Notes: generated from the sequence alone by a model not told the origin. Counted from the stretch's first letter, positions 34,954 to 46,841 are shown. The stretch: DNA of 64,000 bases from G963675935 sp963823895 (GCA_963823895.1 CAWGNG010000025.1:62001-126000), one strand, 5' to 3'. Numbers and translations are program-made.

Positions 34954-36384
34954 ATGAACCGTCGTGATTTCATTCGTAACACGTCCCTGTTGGCTTCAGC
35001 GGCCGCGATTGGCGGCGTTGGCGGCGTCGGCGGGGCGGCCGAAACCGCTGCGTCTTTCCCGGTGGTTCGCACACCGAAAGCGAAACGGAGGTTCCACAGT
35101 GAGGCGGTCGAGCGCACGATCGAGCAGATCCACTCGTCGATCGGAAACAAGGAGATCGCCTGGCTGTTCGAGAATTGCTTCCCGAACACGCTCGACACGA
35201 CGGTCGATTACGCGACGATCGACGGCCGGCCCGACACGTACGTCATCACCGGCGACATCGACGCGATGTGGCAGCGCGACAGCACCGCCCAGGTCTGGCC
35301 GTACCTGCCGTTGGTCAAGCAGGACGAGCCGCTGCGACTGCTGATCGCCGGCACGATCAACCGGCAAACCAAGAATATCCTCAAAGACCCCTACGCCAAC
35401 GCTTTCTACAAGGATGCGTCACAGATTAGCGGTTGGCGCGGCGATCACACCGAGATGAAGCCCGGCGTTCACGAACGCAAATGGGAAATCGATTCGCTCT
35501 GCTATCCGATTCGCCTGGCCTACGGATATTGGAAAACGACCGGCGACACGGCCCCGTTCGATCAATCGTGGCGCGACGCGATCGCGCTGGTTTTGAAGAC
35601 ATTCCGCGAACAGCAGCGCAAGCACGGCCCGGGGCCGTATTGTTTTCTGCGAACCGGCACGTCGGCCGAAGACACGGCGGCCGCCGGCGGCTACGGCCGG
35701 CCGACGCGGCCCGTCGGCTTGATCCACTCGATGTTTCGCCCCAGCGACAACGCCACCGTCTTCCCGTTTCTGGTTCCGTCGAATTTCTTCGCCGTCGTCG
35801 TCTTGCGGCAGGCGGCCGAGATGGTCGAGTCGATTCACCACGACGGCAAAACCGCCGCCGAATGTCGCGGCTTGGCCGACGAAGTCGAAAAGGCCCTGCG
35901 CGAGTACGCCGTGGTGCGGCATCCGAAAGCCGGCACGGTCTATGCGTTTGAAGTCGATGGATTTGGCAATTGTTACTGCATCGACGACGCGAATGCGCCG
36001 AATCTGCTCTCGTTGCCGTACCTCGGCGGGGTCAAGCGCGACGATCCGATCTACCAATCGACGCGGCGTCTGGTCCTCTCGCCGTTCAATCCCTATTTCT
36101 CGAAGGGGAAGGCCGGCGAAGGGACCGGCGGCCCGCACGTGGGGCGAAACATGATCTGGCCGCTGGGCATCACGCTCCGCGCCCTGACCAGCACGGACGA
36201 CGACGAAATCCGCGATTGCCTCGTACTGCTGCAAAACACCCACGCCGGCACCGGCTTCATGCACGAGGCTTTTGACAAGGACGACTCGCGCCGCTTCACC
36301 CGCCCCTGGTTCGCCTGGGCCAACACGTTGTTCGGCGAATTGATCTTGAAAGTTTTCAAGGAGAGGCCGGGGCTGCTCGATTAG
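34954..36384 (+). CDS. Glycoside hydrolase family 125 (exo-alpha-1,6-mannosidase-like)
   Basis: A 476-residue secreted enzyme that should remove alpha-1,6-mannose from glycans. It starts with a Tat-type leader, MNRRDFIRNTSLLASAAAIG. The (alpha/alpha)6-barrel family is recognised by TGDIDAMWQRDSTAQVWPYL, SGWRGDHTEMKPGVHERKWE, LIHSMFRPSDNATVFPFLVP and HEAFDKDDSRRFTRPWFAWA. The catalytic Asp/Glu positions lie in the first and last of these blocks in the family. It is encoded in the direction of the AraC gene. Confidence 0.85.
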   Translation: MNRRDFIRNTSLLASAAAIGGVGGVGGAAETAASFPVVRTPKAKRRFHSEAVERTIEQIHSSIGNKEIAWLFENCFPNTLDTTVDYATIDGRPDTYVITGDIDAMWQRDSTAQVWPYLPLVKQDEPLRLLIAGTINRQTKNILKDPYANAFYKDASQISGWRGDHTEMKPGVHERKWEIDSLCYPIRLAYGYWKTTGDTAPFDQSWRDAIALVLKTFREQQRKHGPGPYCFLRTGTSAEDTAAAGGYGRPTRPVGLIHSMFRPSDNATVFPFLVPSNFFAVVVLRQAAEMVESIHHDGKTAAECRGLADEVEKALREYAVVRHPKAGTVYAFEVDGFGNCYCIDDANAPNLLSLPYLGGVKRDDPIYQSTRRLVLSPFNPYFSKGKAGEGTGGPHVGRNMIWPLGITLRALTSTDDDEIRDCLVLLQNTHAGTGFMHEAFDKDDSRRFTRPWFAWANTLFGELILKVFKERPGLLD

Positions 36385-36399
36385 TCGGCCCGTTTCATC

Positions 36400-36473
36400 G
36401 CGGTGGGGCGTGCGTTCCTGTCGGCCAGTGGAAGATGCGGCGCATCCGGCAGACAGGAATGTCTGCCCCACCG
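36400..36473. repeat. GTGGGGCAGACATTC palindromic element
   Basis: Imperfect left arm (GCGGTGGGGCGTGCGTTCC) and perfect right arm (GGCAGACAGGAATGTCTGCC..) of the family at 11293. It lies 16 bases behind the GH125 stop. Confidence 0.7.
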
Positions 36474-36628
36474 GAGGCCCCTAGTGGCTTGTCGCAAAAC
36501 GACGGTGGATTGTCGCAAGAGGTGCTTGCTTCGGTCTTTGCGGTCTGTCATTATGGTGGATAATCGACACCCTCGATTTCCCCGCCTTCCCGCCACGCCT
36601 TTCTCCTTTCATGAGGAGCGATCTCACG

Positions 36629-39228
36629 ATGAGATATTCGCAAATTGTGCTGGCTACGGTCGGTTTATGGCTTGGAATGACGGTTTCGGCGGCTTTTGCG
36701 GCCGAGGGGGACTTTGCTGACCTGGAGCGGCAATTCCAGCAACTGCCGATCGAGGCCCGGCGGCTGGTCGGTCCGTTGTTCTGGCTGCACGGCGACGAAA
36801 GTCCGGAGCGGCTGGAAATGTACGTCGGCAAGGTTGCCGAAGGGGGCAACGGCGGCTTCACCGCCGAATCGCGGCCGCACAACGATTGGCTTGGCCCGGG
36901 CTGGTGGCACGATCTGGCGATCTGCCTGGATGCGGCTAAGAAGAACAATTTGCAAATGTGGATTTTCGACGAGAAGTTTTGGCCGAGCCAGGCGATTGCC
37001 GGCCGAGTGCCGCCGCGGTATGCCGCCAAACGCCTGGCCGGCACTGCGCTGGATGTCATAGGGCCAAGCCGCTTCACCGCTCAAGGCTACAGCGGTCCAC
37101 AGTACATCGCCGCGGTGGCGGGCCGCATCGTGGCCGAGGGGAAGATCGACGGCCGGAATCTCGTCGATTTGGCGCCGCACATTCGCGGCGGCAAGCTGGC
37201 GTGGCGCGTTCCGGCCGGCAGATGGAAGGTGATGAAGTTCAGCTACGTGCAGGCCCCGCCGCTGTTGCAGAGCGGGCAACTGGCCGTCGACGGCGCCAGC
37301 AAGGACTGCGTCGATTGGTTCCTGCAAACGGTCTATCAGCCCCATTACGATCATTTCAAGGCCGATTTCGGCAAGACGATTCGCGGCTTCTTTTTTGACG
37401 AGCCGGAAACGCCCGGCGATTGGGGGACCGAACTGAATGCGACGCTGGCCGAGTGGAAAGTCGATTGGAAGAAGGCCTATGTCGCCTACAAGTTCGGGCT
37501 GGCCGGCGAGGAGCAGACTGCCGCCAAGTACCAGTACGTCGACGCCCTGGCCGAGACGTGGGGCCGCACCATGTACGGCGGCATGACCGACTGGTGCCAG
37601 AAGCACGGCGTCGAGTCGCACGGCCATTTCATGGAGCACGCCATGCTGTACGTTCGACCCGAGTTCTGCGCCGGCGATATGATGCGGTTGCAGAAATACG
37701 CCAGCCAAGGCGGGATCGACGCCGTGTTTTCGCAGTTCGCCATCGGCAAGCGAGCCGCCTACGATGCCCCCTGCTGGCAGACGCCGAAAATCGCAAGTTC
37801 CGTCTCGCACGTCTTCGGCAAGCAGGACGACGTGGCGATGGTCGAAATCTTCGGCGCCCGCGGGCAGGACCTCGCGTATTCGGAGATGAAGTGGTGGGCC
37901 GACCACATGCAGGTGTCGGGCGTCAACTTCCTGATCCCGCATTCGTTCAATCCGCGGTCGCCTTACGACACCGACTGCCCGCCGTATTTTTATAACGGCG
38001 GTTTCGAGCCGCGCTGGCCGCTGTATCGCGTTTGGGCGAACTACGTGAGTCGGCTGACGCTGATGCTGACCGGCGGCCGGCACGTCTGCCCCGTGGCGAT
38101 TCTCTTCGGGGGCAACACGCTTCGTGTGGGCAAGGCCATCACGCCGGAAGACCTGACTTCGGCGCTGCAAGATGCCCAATTCGATAGCGATTGGCTGCCG
38201 TTCGAGGCGTTCGAGTCGCAGGCTTCGATTGGCGAGAAGGCGGTGAAACTGCACGGTGAGCGATACCGCGTCCTGGTCGTGCCGCCGGTGGAGGTCATTC
38301 CCTACGCGGCCTTAGCGAAGGCCAAGGAGTTTTTCGACGCCGGTGGCGTGGTCGTCGGCTACGGCTTCCTGCCGTCGAAATCGGCGACGATCGGCAAGAG
38401 CAGCGCCGACGTCGCCGCGTTGTGCCGCCAGATTTGGGGTGATGACGCAAAGCCCGGCCTGACCGCGTGCAATACCAATGCGGCCGGCGGCCGCTCGTAC
38501 TTGCTCTCGCACACGCCAACGCCGGACGAGGCGACCAAGGCGTTGGCCGATGCCGGCGTGCATCCGAGCCTCGAAGTGCTGGAAGGCAAGACCGACGGCT
38601 GGCTACACGTGCTGCACCGCGTCAAAGACGGCCGCGACGTGATGTTCGTCGCCAATCAGAACCACTTGGCGCGGCGCGGACGTTCAAGTTCCGCGCCACG
38701 GCCGCCGGCGAGCCCGAATTGTGGGATCCGATGCGGAACGAAATCACGGCGATCCCCTTCCGACAGAGTGGCGATCCGCAAGTCGAGTTTTCGTTAAGCT
38801 TGGAGCCGTTGGAGACCGCGCTGTTGGTGTTCCAGCCGACAAAGACTGCCCGGCCGATGCGGATCGAAGCAGGAATGAAGACCGCCCACGAGCCGATCGT
38901 CATGGCACGCGATCCGAATCCGCCGGCCAAGCCGCTTGTGCCCGAGCCGAAGGGACGACCCGTGACGCTCAGTCCCGTGAAGGCGGCCGATCCGTTCCGT
39001 GGCCGAGTGACGATACCGGCCGAGGTCGATTTGGCCCATTGCCGCGTGTTCTTGGAGATGGAAGCATTGCCTGACGATTCGGCCGCGGTGAAGATTAACG
39101 GGGTAGCGGCCGGCGGCGTGATCGGAAAGCCGTCGCGGCTTGACATTACCCGCCGCGTCAAGGCCGGCGAGAACGCCATTGAGATCGAACCCCTGGCGCC
39201 AAAGGCCGCAAGGATCGTGTTTTATTGA
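36629..39228 (+). pseudogene. Secreted GH106-like glycosidase, frameshifted near 38669
   Basis: A protein of about 866 residues when the frames are joined. It has a signal peptide (MRYSQIVLATVGLWLGMTVS), an N-terminal catalytic-like region with LVGPLFWLHGDESPERLEMY and FFFDEPETPGDWG, and MKWWADHMQVSGVNFLIPHS. The C-terminal sandwich ends in ENAIEIEPLAPKAARIVFY. The layout follows the GH106-type rhamnosidase-like proteins next to it but is more distant. One base is missing at about 38668-38670: HL(G)AARTFKFRATAAGEP continues in the next frame. The start is preceded by GAGGAG ten bases upstream. Confidence 0.6.
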
Positions 39229-39303
39229 AAGTGCTGGCTCCCACGCAGAGCGCAGGAACCAGGACGGACTTCCAGGAGTCCCGAGACTTGTGGCATCCTT
39301 ACA

Positions 39304-39436
39304 GAGGAATCACGAAAGCAGGAAAGGGCGACATTACGAAAAGGGAAGGAATCGATAATCGGCCGGCTGTCCGAACAAACACTGCGATCGTGTGTCTTTC
39401 GTGTTTTCGCAGTTTCGCGTTTTCGTGATCCTTCTC
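39304..39436. repeat. AATCACGAAA..TTTCGTGAT inverted repeat between glycosidase genes
   Basis: GGAATCACGAAAGC near 39306 faces GCGTTTTCGTGATCC near 39418, with several CGAAA/TTTCG motifs between. The first 50 bases of the window are of the same kind (TTTCGCATTTTCGTGATAG). No gene is seen in 39229-39503. Confidence 0.6.
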
Positions 39437-39503
39437 CGTAAGGATGGCGCGAGTTCGCGTATTTACGTTACTTCAATTTTGGGGGAATCGGGAGGATTGT
39501 ATT

Positions 39504-42500
39504 ATGAAGCGTCCTTGCCCACTGCTGATAATTGCCGGTATCTTGCTTAGTGCGCTCGTATCGGCCGCGGCCGGGCAAGACTCGGCCGGCGATCTTTCCG
39601 CGCAATTCCGCAGTCCACCGCAGTCGGCCCGGCCCTGGGTCTATTGGTTCTGGCTGAACAGCAATCTCACCCGCGAGGGCATCACCGCCGATTTGGAGGC
39701 GATGAAGGCGGCGGGCATTGGCGGCGTGCTGATTATGGAGGTCGATCAGGGCGCCCCCGTCGGGCCCGTTGCCTTCGCCAGCCCGAAGTGGCGCGAGCTG
39801 TTCAAGCACGTCTGCTCGGAAGCCGCTCGGCTCGGCCTTGAAGTGAACATGAACAACGACGCCGGCTGGAACGGCAGCGGCGGTCCGTGGATCAAGCCGC
39901 AACTGTCGATGCAGAAAATCGTCTGGACGGAGAAGAAGGTCGAAGGGCCGCGGCAATTCGCTGAGAAGCTCGCGCGGCCGCGGGCGGTGGCGAACTATTA
40001 CGAAGACATCGCCGTGATGGCCTTCCCCACTCCGGCCGACAACGCCCGCATTCCCGACATCGGCGACCGAGCCGGTTATTGGGCTGGTTTGGCGGCTTTG
40101 CCCGCTCCGGCCCATTGGCCAAAGACGCCCAACGATGAGGCGATTGGCCCAAAGAAGGTCGTTACCTTGACCTCTAACATGGACAAAGACGGAAAACTCA
40201 CTTGGAACGTGCCGCCGGGCAAGTGGACGATTCTTCGCGTCGGCTATACGTCGACCGGGGTGCAAAATGCTCCGGCACCCGCCACCGGCCGCGGCTTGGA
40301 ATGCGACAAGATGAGCAAGGAGGCTGCCGAAGTCCATTTTGCCAATCTGATGGGCAGGATCATCGCCGACAGCGGCCCGTTGGTCGGCAAATCGCTGGTG
40401 GCCACGCACATCGACAGTTGGGAAAACGGCGCGCAGAATTGGACGCCCAAGTTCCGCGAGGAGTTTAAGAACCGCCGCGGATACGATCTGATGCCGTATC
40501 TGCCCGTGATGACCGGCCGGATCGTCGGCAGCCGCGAAATGTCCGAGCGATTCCTCTGGGACGTGCGGCAGACGATCAACGAACTGGTGTTGCAAAACTA
40601 CGCCGGCCATTTCCGCGAAATGGCGCACCGCCACGGGCTGCGATTGAGCATCGAGGCCTACACCTCGTGCCCTTGCGACGAATTGGCCTACGGTGGCTGC
40701 GCCGACGAGCCGATGGGCGAGTTCTGGTCGTGGTGGTTCGGCACGAACAAGAAATACGGATTCACCTTCTCCTGCACCGAGATGGCCTCGGCCGCCCACG
40801 TTTATGGCAAGAAACTCGTCGGTGCTGAAGCCTTTACCGCTTGCGACAGCGAGCGCTGGCTGGGCCATCCCGGCAACATCAAAGACCTCGGCGATTTCGC
40901 CTTTTGCGAGGGCATCAACCGCTTCGTCTTCCACCGTTACGCGATGCAACCGTTTCTCAACGCTCGGCCGGGCATGTCGATGGGTCCCTGGGGACTGCAT
41001 TACGAACGCACGCAGACTTGGTGGCAAATGTCGAACGCGTGGCACGAGTACCTCGCCCGCTGCCAGCATCTCTTGCGGCAAGGGCTGTTTGTGGCCGACG
41101 TCTGCTATCTTGGCGCCGAGGCCTCGCCGCAGTCGATCATTGGCCAGAAACGCTTCCTGGCGAAGACGCCCGATCCGCTGGACCCGAACAATCCCGACTA
41201 CCCGCGAGAACGGATTGACTATTCGTTCGACGTCTGCTCGACGGAGGCGTTGCTGACGCGGATGTCGGTCAAGGACGGCCGGTTGGTGCTGCCCGACGGC
41301 ATGAGCTACCGGTTGCTGGCGCTGCCGAACGTCGAAACGATGACGCCGAAGCTGCTGGGGAAGATCAAGGAATTGACCGAGGCCGGGGCGGCGATTGTCG
41401 GCTCGCGGCCCTCGAAATCTCCGAGTTTGAGCGATTTCCCGCAGTGTGACGCGGAAGTTCAGTCGTTGGCCGAGCAGATTTGGGGGCCCGGCGAAGCGCC
41501 CGAGCAACTCAGCGAGCGGCCGCTCGGCCAGGGTCGCGTCTTCTGGTCCACCGCATTCCAGAAGAAATCGCGAGTTGCTCCGCTGGCCGCGGAGTTGCTG
41601 GGTCGAGCTCGATGGATATGGTATCCCGAGGGCAATCCGGCCGTTTCTGCCCCGCCGGGCAAGCGCTATTTCCGCCAACTGTTCGCGGTCGATGGCGAAG
41701 TGAAATCCGCCCAGTTGGCGATGACGGCCGACAACGAGTTCACCGTCTCGATCAACGGTCGTCTGGTTGGCAGCGGCGACACACACACGCGGCTGTTCAC
41801 CTTTGACGTTAGCTCCGTACTGAAGCAGGGCAAGAACCTGGTTGCGGTCGAAGCCGTCAACACGACCGACAACCCCTCGCCCGCCGGCCTGATCGGCGCG
41901 CTGACGATCGATTACAAGGACGGTCATAAGCAAACGATCGTTACCGACAAGAAGTGGGCCTCGTGCAATAAGGCCGACGAGACGTGGGGTTCCGCTGCCG
42001 CCGCCGGCTACAGTTGGGTCGCCGCGAAGCCGCTCGGCCGTCTGGGAATTGCCCCCTGGGGCAGTCTCGACCCGGCAAGCGATAACACCACTCTCTATGC
42101 CGAAGTCGCGCCGGTGGCCGAGGTTCTCAAGAAGATGGCCGTGCCGCCGGACTTCACCTATCAGGCCCAGAGCGGCACGAAATCGCTGCGTTACATTCAC
42201 CGCAAGGTGGACGGCGTGGACATCTATTTCATCGCCAACAAATATCCTCGGCCCGAGCAGGCCGTGTGTTCCTTCCGCGTTTCCGGCAAGCGCCCGGAAT
42301 TGTGGCATCCTGATAGCGGACAGATCGAGCGTCCGGCGGCTTACGACGAAGCCGACGGTGCGGTCCGCATGCCGATCGCCTTCGAATCCGTCGGCTCGGT
42401 GTTCGTGATCTTCCGCGAAAATGCCGCCCCGGCCGCCGAGCGGGTCGTCTCGGTTGCCCGTGATGGGAAAGTACTTTTCAGCACGGCCTGGAAGAATGAC

Positions 42501-43238
42501 ACCCCGCCAGTGGATGAAAAACGGCCGCCGCTGCCGGTCGAAGAATCTGGCGTCACGCTCGCGGTGGATCAAGCGAACCATCTCAGCATTCAATCCAGCA
42601 AGCCCGGAAACTACGCTCTGACATTCGCCGACGGCTCGGCGCGGCAGGTCGAAGTGGCGCGGTTGCCGTCCCCCATCGAGTTGAACACGGATTGGGACGT
42701 AGCGTTCTCTCCCAAGGATGGCGGGCCGGAGCATGTCAAGTTCGACAAGCTGATTTCTTGGAGCGACCACAGCGACAAGGGCGTCAAATACTACTCCGGC
42801 ACGGCGCGGTACATGAAAATGTTCACCGTTCCGGCCGATCAGATCGGCAAGGGCCGGCGTTTCACGCTCGACCTGGGCCGCGTCGAAGTGATGGCCGAAG
42901 TGACGCTCAACCAAAAACCGCTGGGCATCCTCTGGAAGACGCCGTATCGTATCGAGATCGACGACGCGATCCAGCCGGGCGATAACACGCTTGAAGTTCG
43001 TGTCGTCAATCTGTGGGTCAACCGCCAGATCGGCGATGAATTCCTGCCTGAGGACAGCGACCGCAACCCGAACGGCACGCTGAAATCCTGGCCGAAATGG
43101 CTGCTGGAAGGTAAGTCGAGCCCCACCGGCCGTTACAGCTTCACCTCGTGGCGGCGTTGGCACAAGAACGATCCGTTGCAGCCTTCCGGTCTGATTGGTC
43201 CCGTGCGAATCGTGCCCGTCGCACACGTCGAACCGTGA
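39504..43238 (+). CDS. GH106-like alpha-L-rhamnosidase
   Basis: A 1244-residue secreted protein that should cleave L-rhamnose from plant or algal glycans. Signal peptide MKRPCPLLIIAGILLSALVS. The N-terminal block is a GH106 signature: ARPWVYWFWLNSNLTREGIT, ADLEAMKAAGIGGVLIMEVD, NMNNDAGWNGSGGPWIKP. Then THIDSWENGAQNWTPKFREE, MASAAHVYGKKLVGAEAFTA and FCEGINRFVFHRYAMQPFLN, with the Glu residues expected for catalysis. The C-terminal galactose-binding-like sandwich contains LGRVEVMAEVTLNQKPLGIL. Ribosome site GGGAGG lies 8 bases before the ATG. It is a paralogue of the next gene. The opposite strand is open for the same length by chance. Confidence 0.85.
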   Translation: MKRPCPLLIIAGILLSALVSAAAGQDSAGDLSAQFRSPPQSARPWVYWFWLNSNLTREGITADLEAMKAAGIGGVLIMEVDQGAPVGPVAFASPKWRELFKHVCSEAARLGLEVNMNNDAGWNGSGGPWIKPQLSMQKIVWTEKKVEGPRQFAEKLARPRAVANYYEDIAVMAFPTPADNARIPDIGDRAGYWAGLAALPAPAHWPKTPNDEAIGPKKVVTLTSNMDKDGKLTWNVPPGKWTILRVGYTSTGVQNAPAPATGRGLECDKMSKEAAEVHFANLMGRIIADSGPLVGKSLVATHIDSWENGAQNWTPKFREEFKNRRGYDLMPYLPVMTGRIVGSREMSERFLWDVRQTINELVLQNYAGHFREMAHRHGLRLSIEAYTSCPCDELAYGGCADEPMGEFWSWWFGTNKKYGFTFSCTEMASAAHVYGKKLVGAEAFTACDSERWLGHPGNIKDLGDFAFCEGINRFVFHRYAMQPFLNARPGMSMGPWGLHYERTQTWWQMSNAWHEYLARCQHLLRQGLFVADVCYLGAEASPQSIIGQKRFLAKTPDPLDPNNPDYPRERIDYSFDVCSTEALLTRMSVKDGRLVLPDGMSYRLLALPNVETMTPKLLGKIKELTEAGAAIVGSRPSKSPSLSDFPQCDAEVQSLAEQIWGPGEAPEQLSERPLGQGRVFWSTAFQKKSRVAPLAAELLGRARWIWYPEGNPAVSAPPGKRYFRQLFAVDGEVKSAQLAMTADNEFTVSINGRLVGSGDTHTRLFTFDVSSVLKQGKNLVAVEAVNTTDNPSPAGLIGALTIDYKDGHKQTIVTDKKWASCNKADETWGSAAAAGYSWVAAKPLGRLGIAPWGSLDPASDNTTLYAEVAPVAEVLKKMAVPPDFTYQAQSGTKSLRYIHRKVDGVDIYFIANKYPRPEQAVCSFRVSGKRPELWHPDSGQIERPAAYDEADGAVRMPIAFESVGSVFVIFRENAAPAAERVVSVARDGKVLFSTAWKNDTPPVDEKRPPLPVEESGVTLAVDQANHLSIQSSKPGNYALTFADGSARQVEVARLPSPIELNTDWDVAFSPKDGGPEHVKFDKLISWSDHSDKGVKYYSGTARYMKMFTVPADQIGKGRRFTLDLGRVEVMAEVTLNQKPLGILWKTPYRIEIDDAIQPGDNTLEVRVVNLWVNRQIGDEFLPEDSDRNPNGTLKSWPKWLLEGKSSPTGRYSFTSWRRWHKNDPLQPSGLIGPVRIVPVAHVEP

Positions 43239-43253
43239 TGAACTAACAGTAGA

Positions 43254-43322
43254 GTGGGACAAGCGAAGCGCAGTCCCACCAGGAATTCAGGAGTTGGTGG
43301 GACTGTGCTTCGCTTGTCCCAC
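43254..43322. repeat. GTGGGACAAGCGAAGC palindromic element
   Basis: 27-bp arms (43254-43280, 43296-43322) with one mismatch, between the two GH106-like genes. It may stop transcription between them. Confidence 0.85.
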
Positions 43323-43396
43323 CGTACAGCCAATGATCGTTTCTGCCACCCAGAAATGGAACCGTAATCACATGTCGTTCCCAAAGGAGCTTTCCT

Positions 43397-46300
43397 ATGA
43401 GATTTTCACGCTTGCTGCTGATGGCCGGTTTGTTGCTTGGCTTCTTTCTGGCCGCTGCGATTGCGGACCAGGCCGCGGAAGCCCCCACGCCCGCGACGTT
43501 CTCCGCGCCGCCCGCGTCGGCCAAGCCTTGGGTCTACTGGTTCTGGTTAAACGGCAACATCAGTCGCGAAGGCATCACCGCCGATCTGGAAGCGATGCAC
43601 CGCGTCGGCATCGGCGGCGTGCTGATTATGGAGGTTGACCAGGGCATCCCGCTCGGTCCCGTGCCATTCGCCGGCCCGAAGTGGCGCGAGTTGTTCAAGT
43701 ACATGGTCGCCGAGGCGAGCCGGCTGGGCATCGAAGTCGATATGAACAACGACGCCGGCTGGAACGGCAGCGGCGGGCCGTGGGTCAAGCCCGAGCACGC
43801 CATGCAGAGGGTCGTATGGACGGAGACCGCGATCGAGGGACCGAAGCAGTTCGACGGCCCCTTGCCGCAGCCGCATGCCCGTCGGCAATTATTATCGGGA
43901 CATCGCCGTATTGGCCTTCCCGACGCCGCCGGCCGACGGCGACACAAAGCAGCGGTACCGCATCGATCACATCAAGGGCAAGACGGCGGTGGTCCGCGAG
44001 GCCGTTGCGCCGCGGGCGCAGTACCCCGCCGTTTCGTCCGATGCCGTCATCGCCCGCGACGGCGTTATCGACTTGACCGCAAAGTTCGACAAGCAAGGCC
44101 ATCTCATTTGGGACGTACCGGCCGGCAAATGGACGGTGTTGCGGATCGGCCACACGCTGACCGGGGTCGTCAATGGGCCGTCGCCAAAGTCGGGCGAGGG
44201 GCTCGAATGCGACAAGCTCAGCCACGAGGCCTTCGACGAGCATTGGGCGGGCCTGATGGGCAAAATCATCGCCGACGTCGGGCCTGAGGCCGGAAAAACC
44301 CTCACCTACACCCACATCGACAGTTGGGAAAACGGCTCGCAAAACTGGACGCCCAAGATGCGCGAGGAATTCCAGCGGCGGCGCGGCTACGACATGCTCA
44401 CGTGGCTGCCGGTGATGACCGGCCGCGTCGTCGATAATCTGGAAGTCTCGGAGCGGTTCCTCTGGGACCTGCGGAAGACGATTGCGGAGTTGAACAACGA
44501 CAACTACGCCGGCCGCGCCGCCGAGTTGGCGCACCAACACGGAATGAAGCTCTCGATCGAGGCCTACGGCAGCGGCATGTTCGACAACATCTCCTACGGC
44601 GGACGGGCCGACTCGCCGATGGGCGAGTATTGGATCGCCGGCGGCGCGATCGAGACACTCAAGGAGATGGCCTCGGCCGGCCACGTCTACGGTCACAATG
44701 TCGTCGGCGCCGAGTCGTTCACCGCGGTCACCGAAGTGGCCAAGTGGATGAACTCGCCGCAGACGATCAAATCGCTGGGCGACACCGCTTTCTGCGAAGG
44801 CATCAACCGCTTCGTTTTCCATCGCTACGCGATGCAGCCCTGGTTGAACCGCGTGCCGGGCATGACGATGGGCCCGTGGGGAATCCACTACGAACGCACC
44901 GAAACCTGGTGGAATCAGACCGGCCCCTGGCACGAATACCTCGCCCGCTGCAACTACCTGCTCCGCCAGGGCCTGTTCACGGCCGACATCTGCGATCTCC
45001 AGCCCGAAGACGCGCCGAACACGACCGGTTTCGGCGTGGCTTTTGGGCCGCGCAGCGCTTACGCGTTCGATGCTTGCCCCGCCGAAGCCGTTCTGACGCG
45101 GATGAAGGTCGAGGACGGCCGGCTGGTGCTGCCCGATGGCATGAGTTACCGGCTGCTAGTGCTGCCGCCGAGCGAGACCATGACGCCGGTGCTGTTGGCC
45201 AAGATCAAGGAGCTGGTCGAGGCCGGAGCGACGGTGGTGGGGTCGAAGCCGCTGAAGTCCCCCAGCCTGGCCGACTATCCGAAGTGCGATACCCAGTTGC
45301 GGCAACTCGTCGCCGAGCTCTGGGGCGACTGCGATGGCAAGACCGTCACGGAGCACGCTTGCGGCAAGGGGAAAGTGATTTGCGGCAAGACGCCCGAGGC
45401 AGTGCTGGCCGAAATGGGCGTGCCCGCCGACTTCCGCGCCGAGAAGATCACTTCGCAAACGCAAACGTCGCGTTACATTCACCGCGCCGCCGATGGAGTC
45501 GATATTTACTTCGTCTCGAACGCCAACCCCCGCGCGATTGACACCGACTGCACGTTCCGCGTCAAGGGGAAACGGCCCGAGCTCTGGCATCCCGACACTG
45601 GCCGCGTCGAGCCGGTCGCGGTGTACCAAGAGGTTGACGGTTGTACGCGAATTCCGATCTGGTTCGACGCGAGTGGCTCGGTGTTTGTAGTATTTCGAGC
45701 AGAGAGCGGCGCGACGGCCGACGCGGTGGTCGCGATAAGCCACAACGGCAAGCCGGTGATGGGTTCCGCCCGTCCCGCAGTGAAAATCGTCGTGAAAAGT
45801 GCCATTTACGGAGTGCCGGGCGACGCCGCTCGCACCCGCAACGTCACCGCCCGCGTGCAGAAAATGGCTCGCCAGGGCGAGTGTTCCTTCCATGTCGCGC
45901 GCATGGCCGAAGACGGCGATCCGGCGTTCAACGTGGTGAAGACGTTGACCGTCGAGTACACAGTCGACGGCAAGCCCTGCCGCGCGCGCGGCACCGATCC
46001 CGAGACGATCCAGTTGCTCGGCGGACAAAAACCACGCGACGCCGAGGTTCGCTACGACGGCGGGCGGCTGTTGTTGGAAGCCGCGAAACCGGGCCGCTAC
46101 GAGTTGAAAACCGCCTCGGGCAAGACGGCCGACGTTGAAGTGCCCGCCCCGCCGGCAGCGATCAAGCTGGCCGGTCCCTGGGAACTTCAATTCCCCGAGG
46201 GATGGGACGCGCCGAAGTCGGTCACGCTCGATAAACTGATCTCCTGGTCGAAGCATCCGAATGACGGCGTCAAGTACTTCTCCGGCACCGCAACCTACCT

Positions 46301-46730
46301 GAAGACCGTCCGTTTGCCGGCCGAGATGGTTGCGAAAAACCGCCGCGTCTATCTCGACTTAGGCAAGGTGGAGGTGCTCGCCCAGGTGAAACTCAACGGC
46401 AAAGACCTCGGCATCCTCTGGAAGACGCCATTCCGGATCGACGTGACCGACGCCGTCCGTGCCGGCGACAATACGCTGGAGGTCTCTGTGACGAACAACT
46501 GGGTGAATCGCCTGATCGGCGACGAACAACTACCCGAGGACTCGAAGCGCTATCCCGGCGGCAACCTGGTCGAGTGGCCGAAATGGCTGCAAGAGGGCAA
46601 ACCGAGCCCGGCCGGGCGGCACACGTTCACCACCTGGCGTCACTGGCACAAGGATTCGCCGCTGATGGAATCCGGCCTGCTTGGGCCGGTGAAGATGTCG
46701 GCGACTGAATGCGTGGAGCCGGCGTTTTAG
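43397..46730 (+). pseudogene. GH106-like alpha-L-rhamnosidase paralogue, frameshifted near 43878
   Basis: When joined, about 1110 residues with signal peptide MRFSRLLLMAGLLLGFFLAA and the same blocks as the preceding paralogue: KPWVYWFWLNGNISREGITA, DMNNDAGWNGSGGPWVKP, THIDSWENGSQNWTPKMREE, MASAGHVYGHNVVGAESFTA, FCEGINRFVFHRYAMQPWLN. The first frame ends in PLPQPHA; the second takes up at VGNYYRDIAVLAFPTPPADG. One base is gained or lost at about 43870-43885. The two genes are a tandem duplication that has diverged in the middle. Confidence 0.75.
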
Positions 46731-46774
46731 TTTGCATTCCTCACCACACAGGGAAGACAGGCAACAGCGTCTTC

Positions 46775-46841
46775 GGTGGGGCAGACATTCTTGTCTGCCA
46801 TAAGCGCCGCATTTTTCGCGGCAGACAGGAATGTCGTAACC
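46775..46841. repeat. GTGGGGCAGACATTC palindromic element, right arm decayed
   Basis: Left arm 46775-46799 is intact; the right arm ends in GTCGTAACC instead of GTCTGCCCC. The rest of 46842-47156 shows only a doubtful 76-codon frame (46914-47144) with no recognised motif. Confidence 0.7.

Noticed and set aside
36665..38254. 529-codon minus-strand frame under the first GH106-like gene
   Set aside because: No motif; it shadows the sense gene in complementary codons.
39468..43262. A 1264-codon open frame on the minus strand over the whole GH106-like gene
   Set aside because: It mirrors the sense gene codon by codon, as happens with GC-rich third positions. The sense strand has a signal peptide, family motifs and a ribosome site; the antisense product has none.
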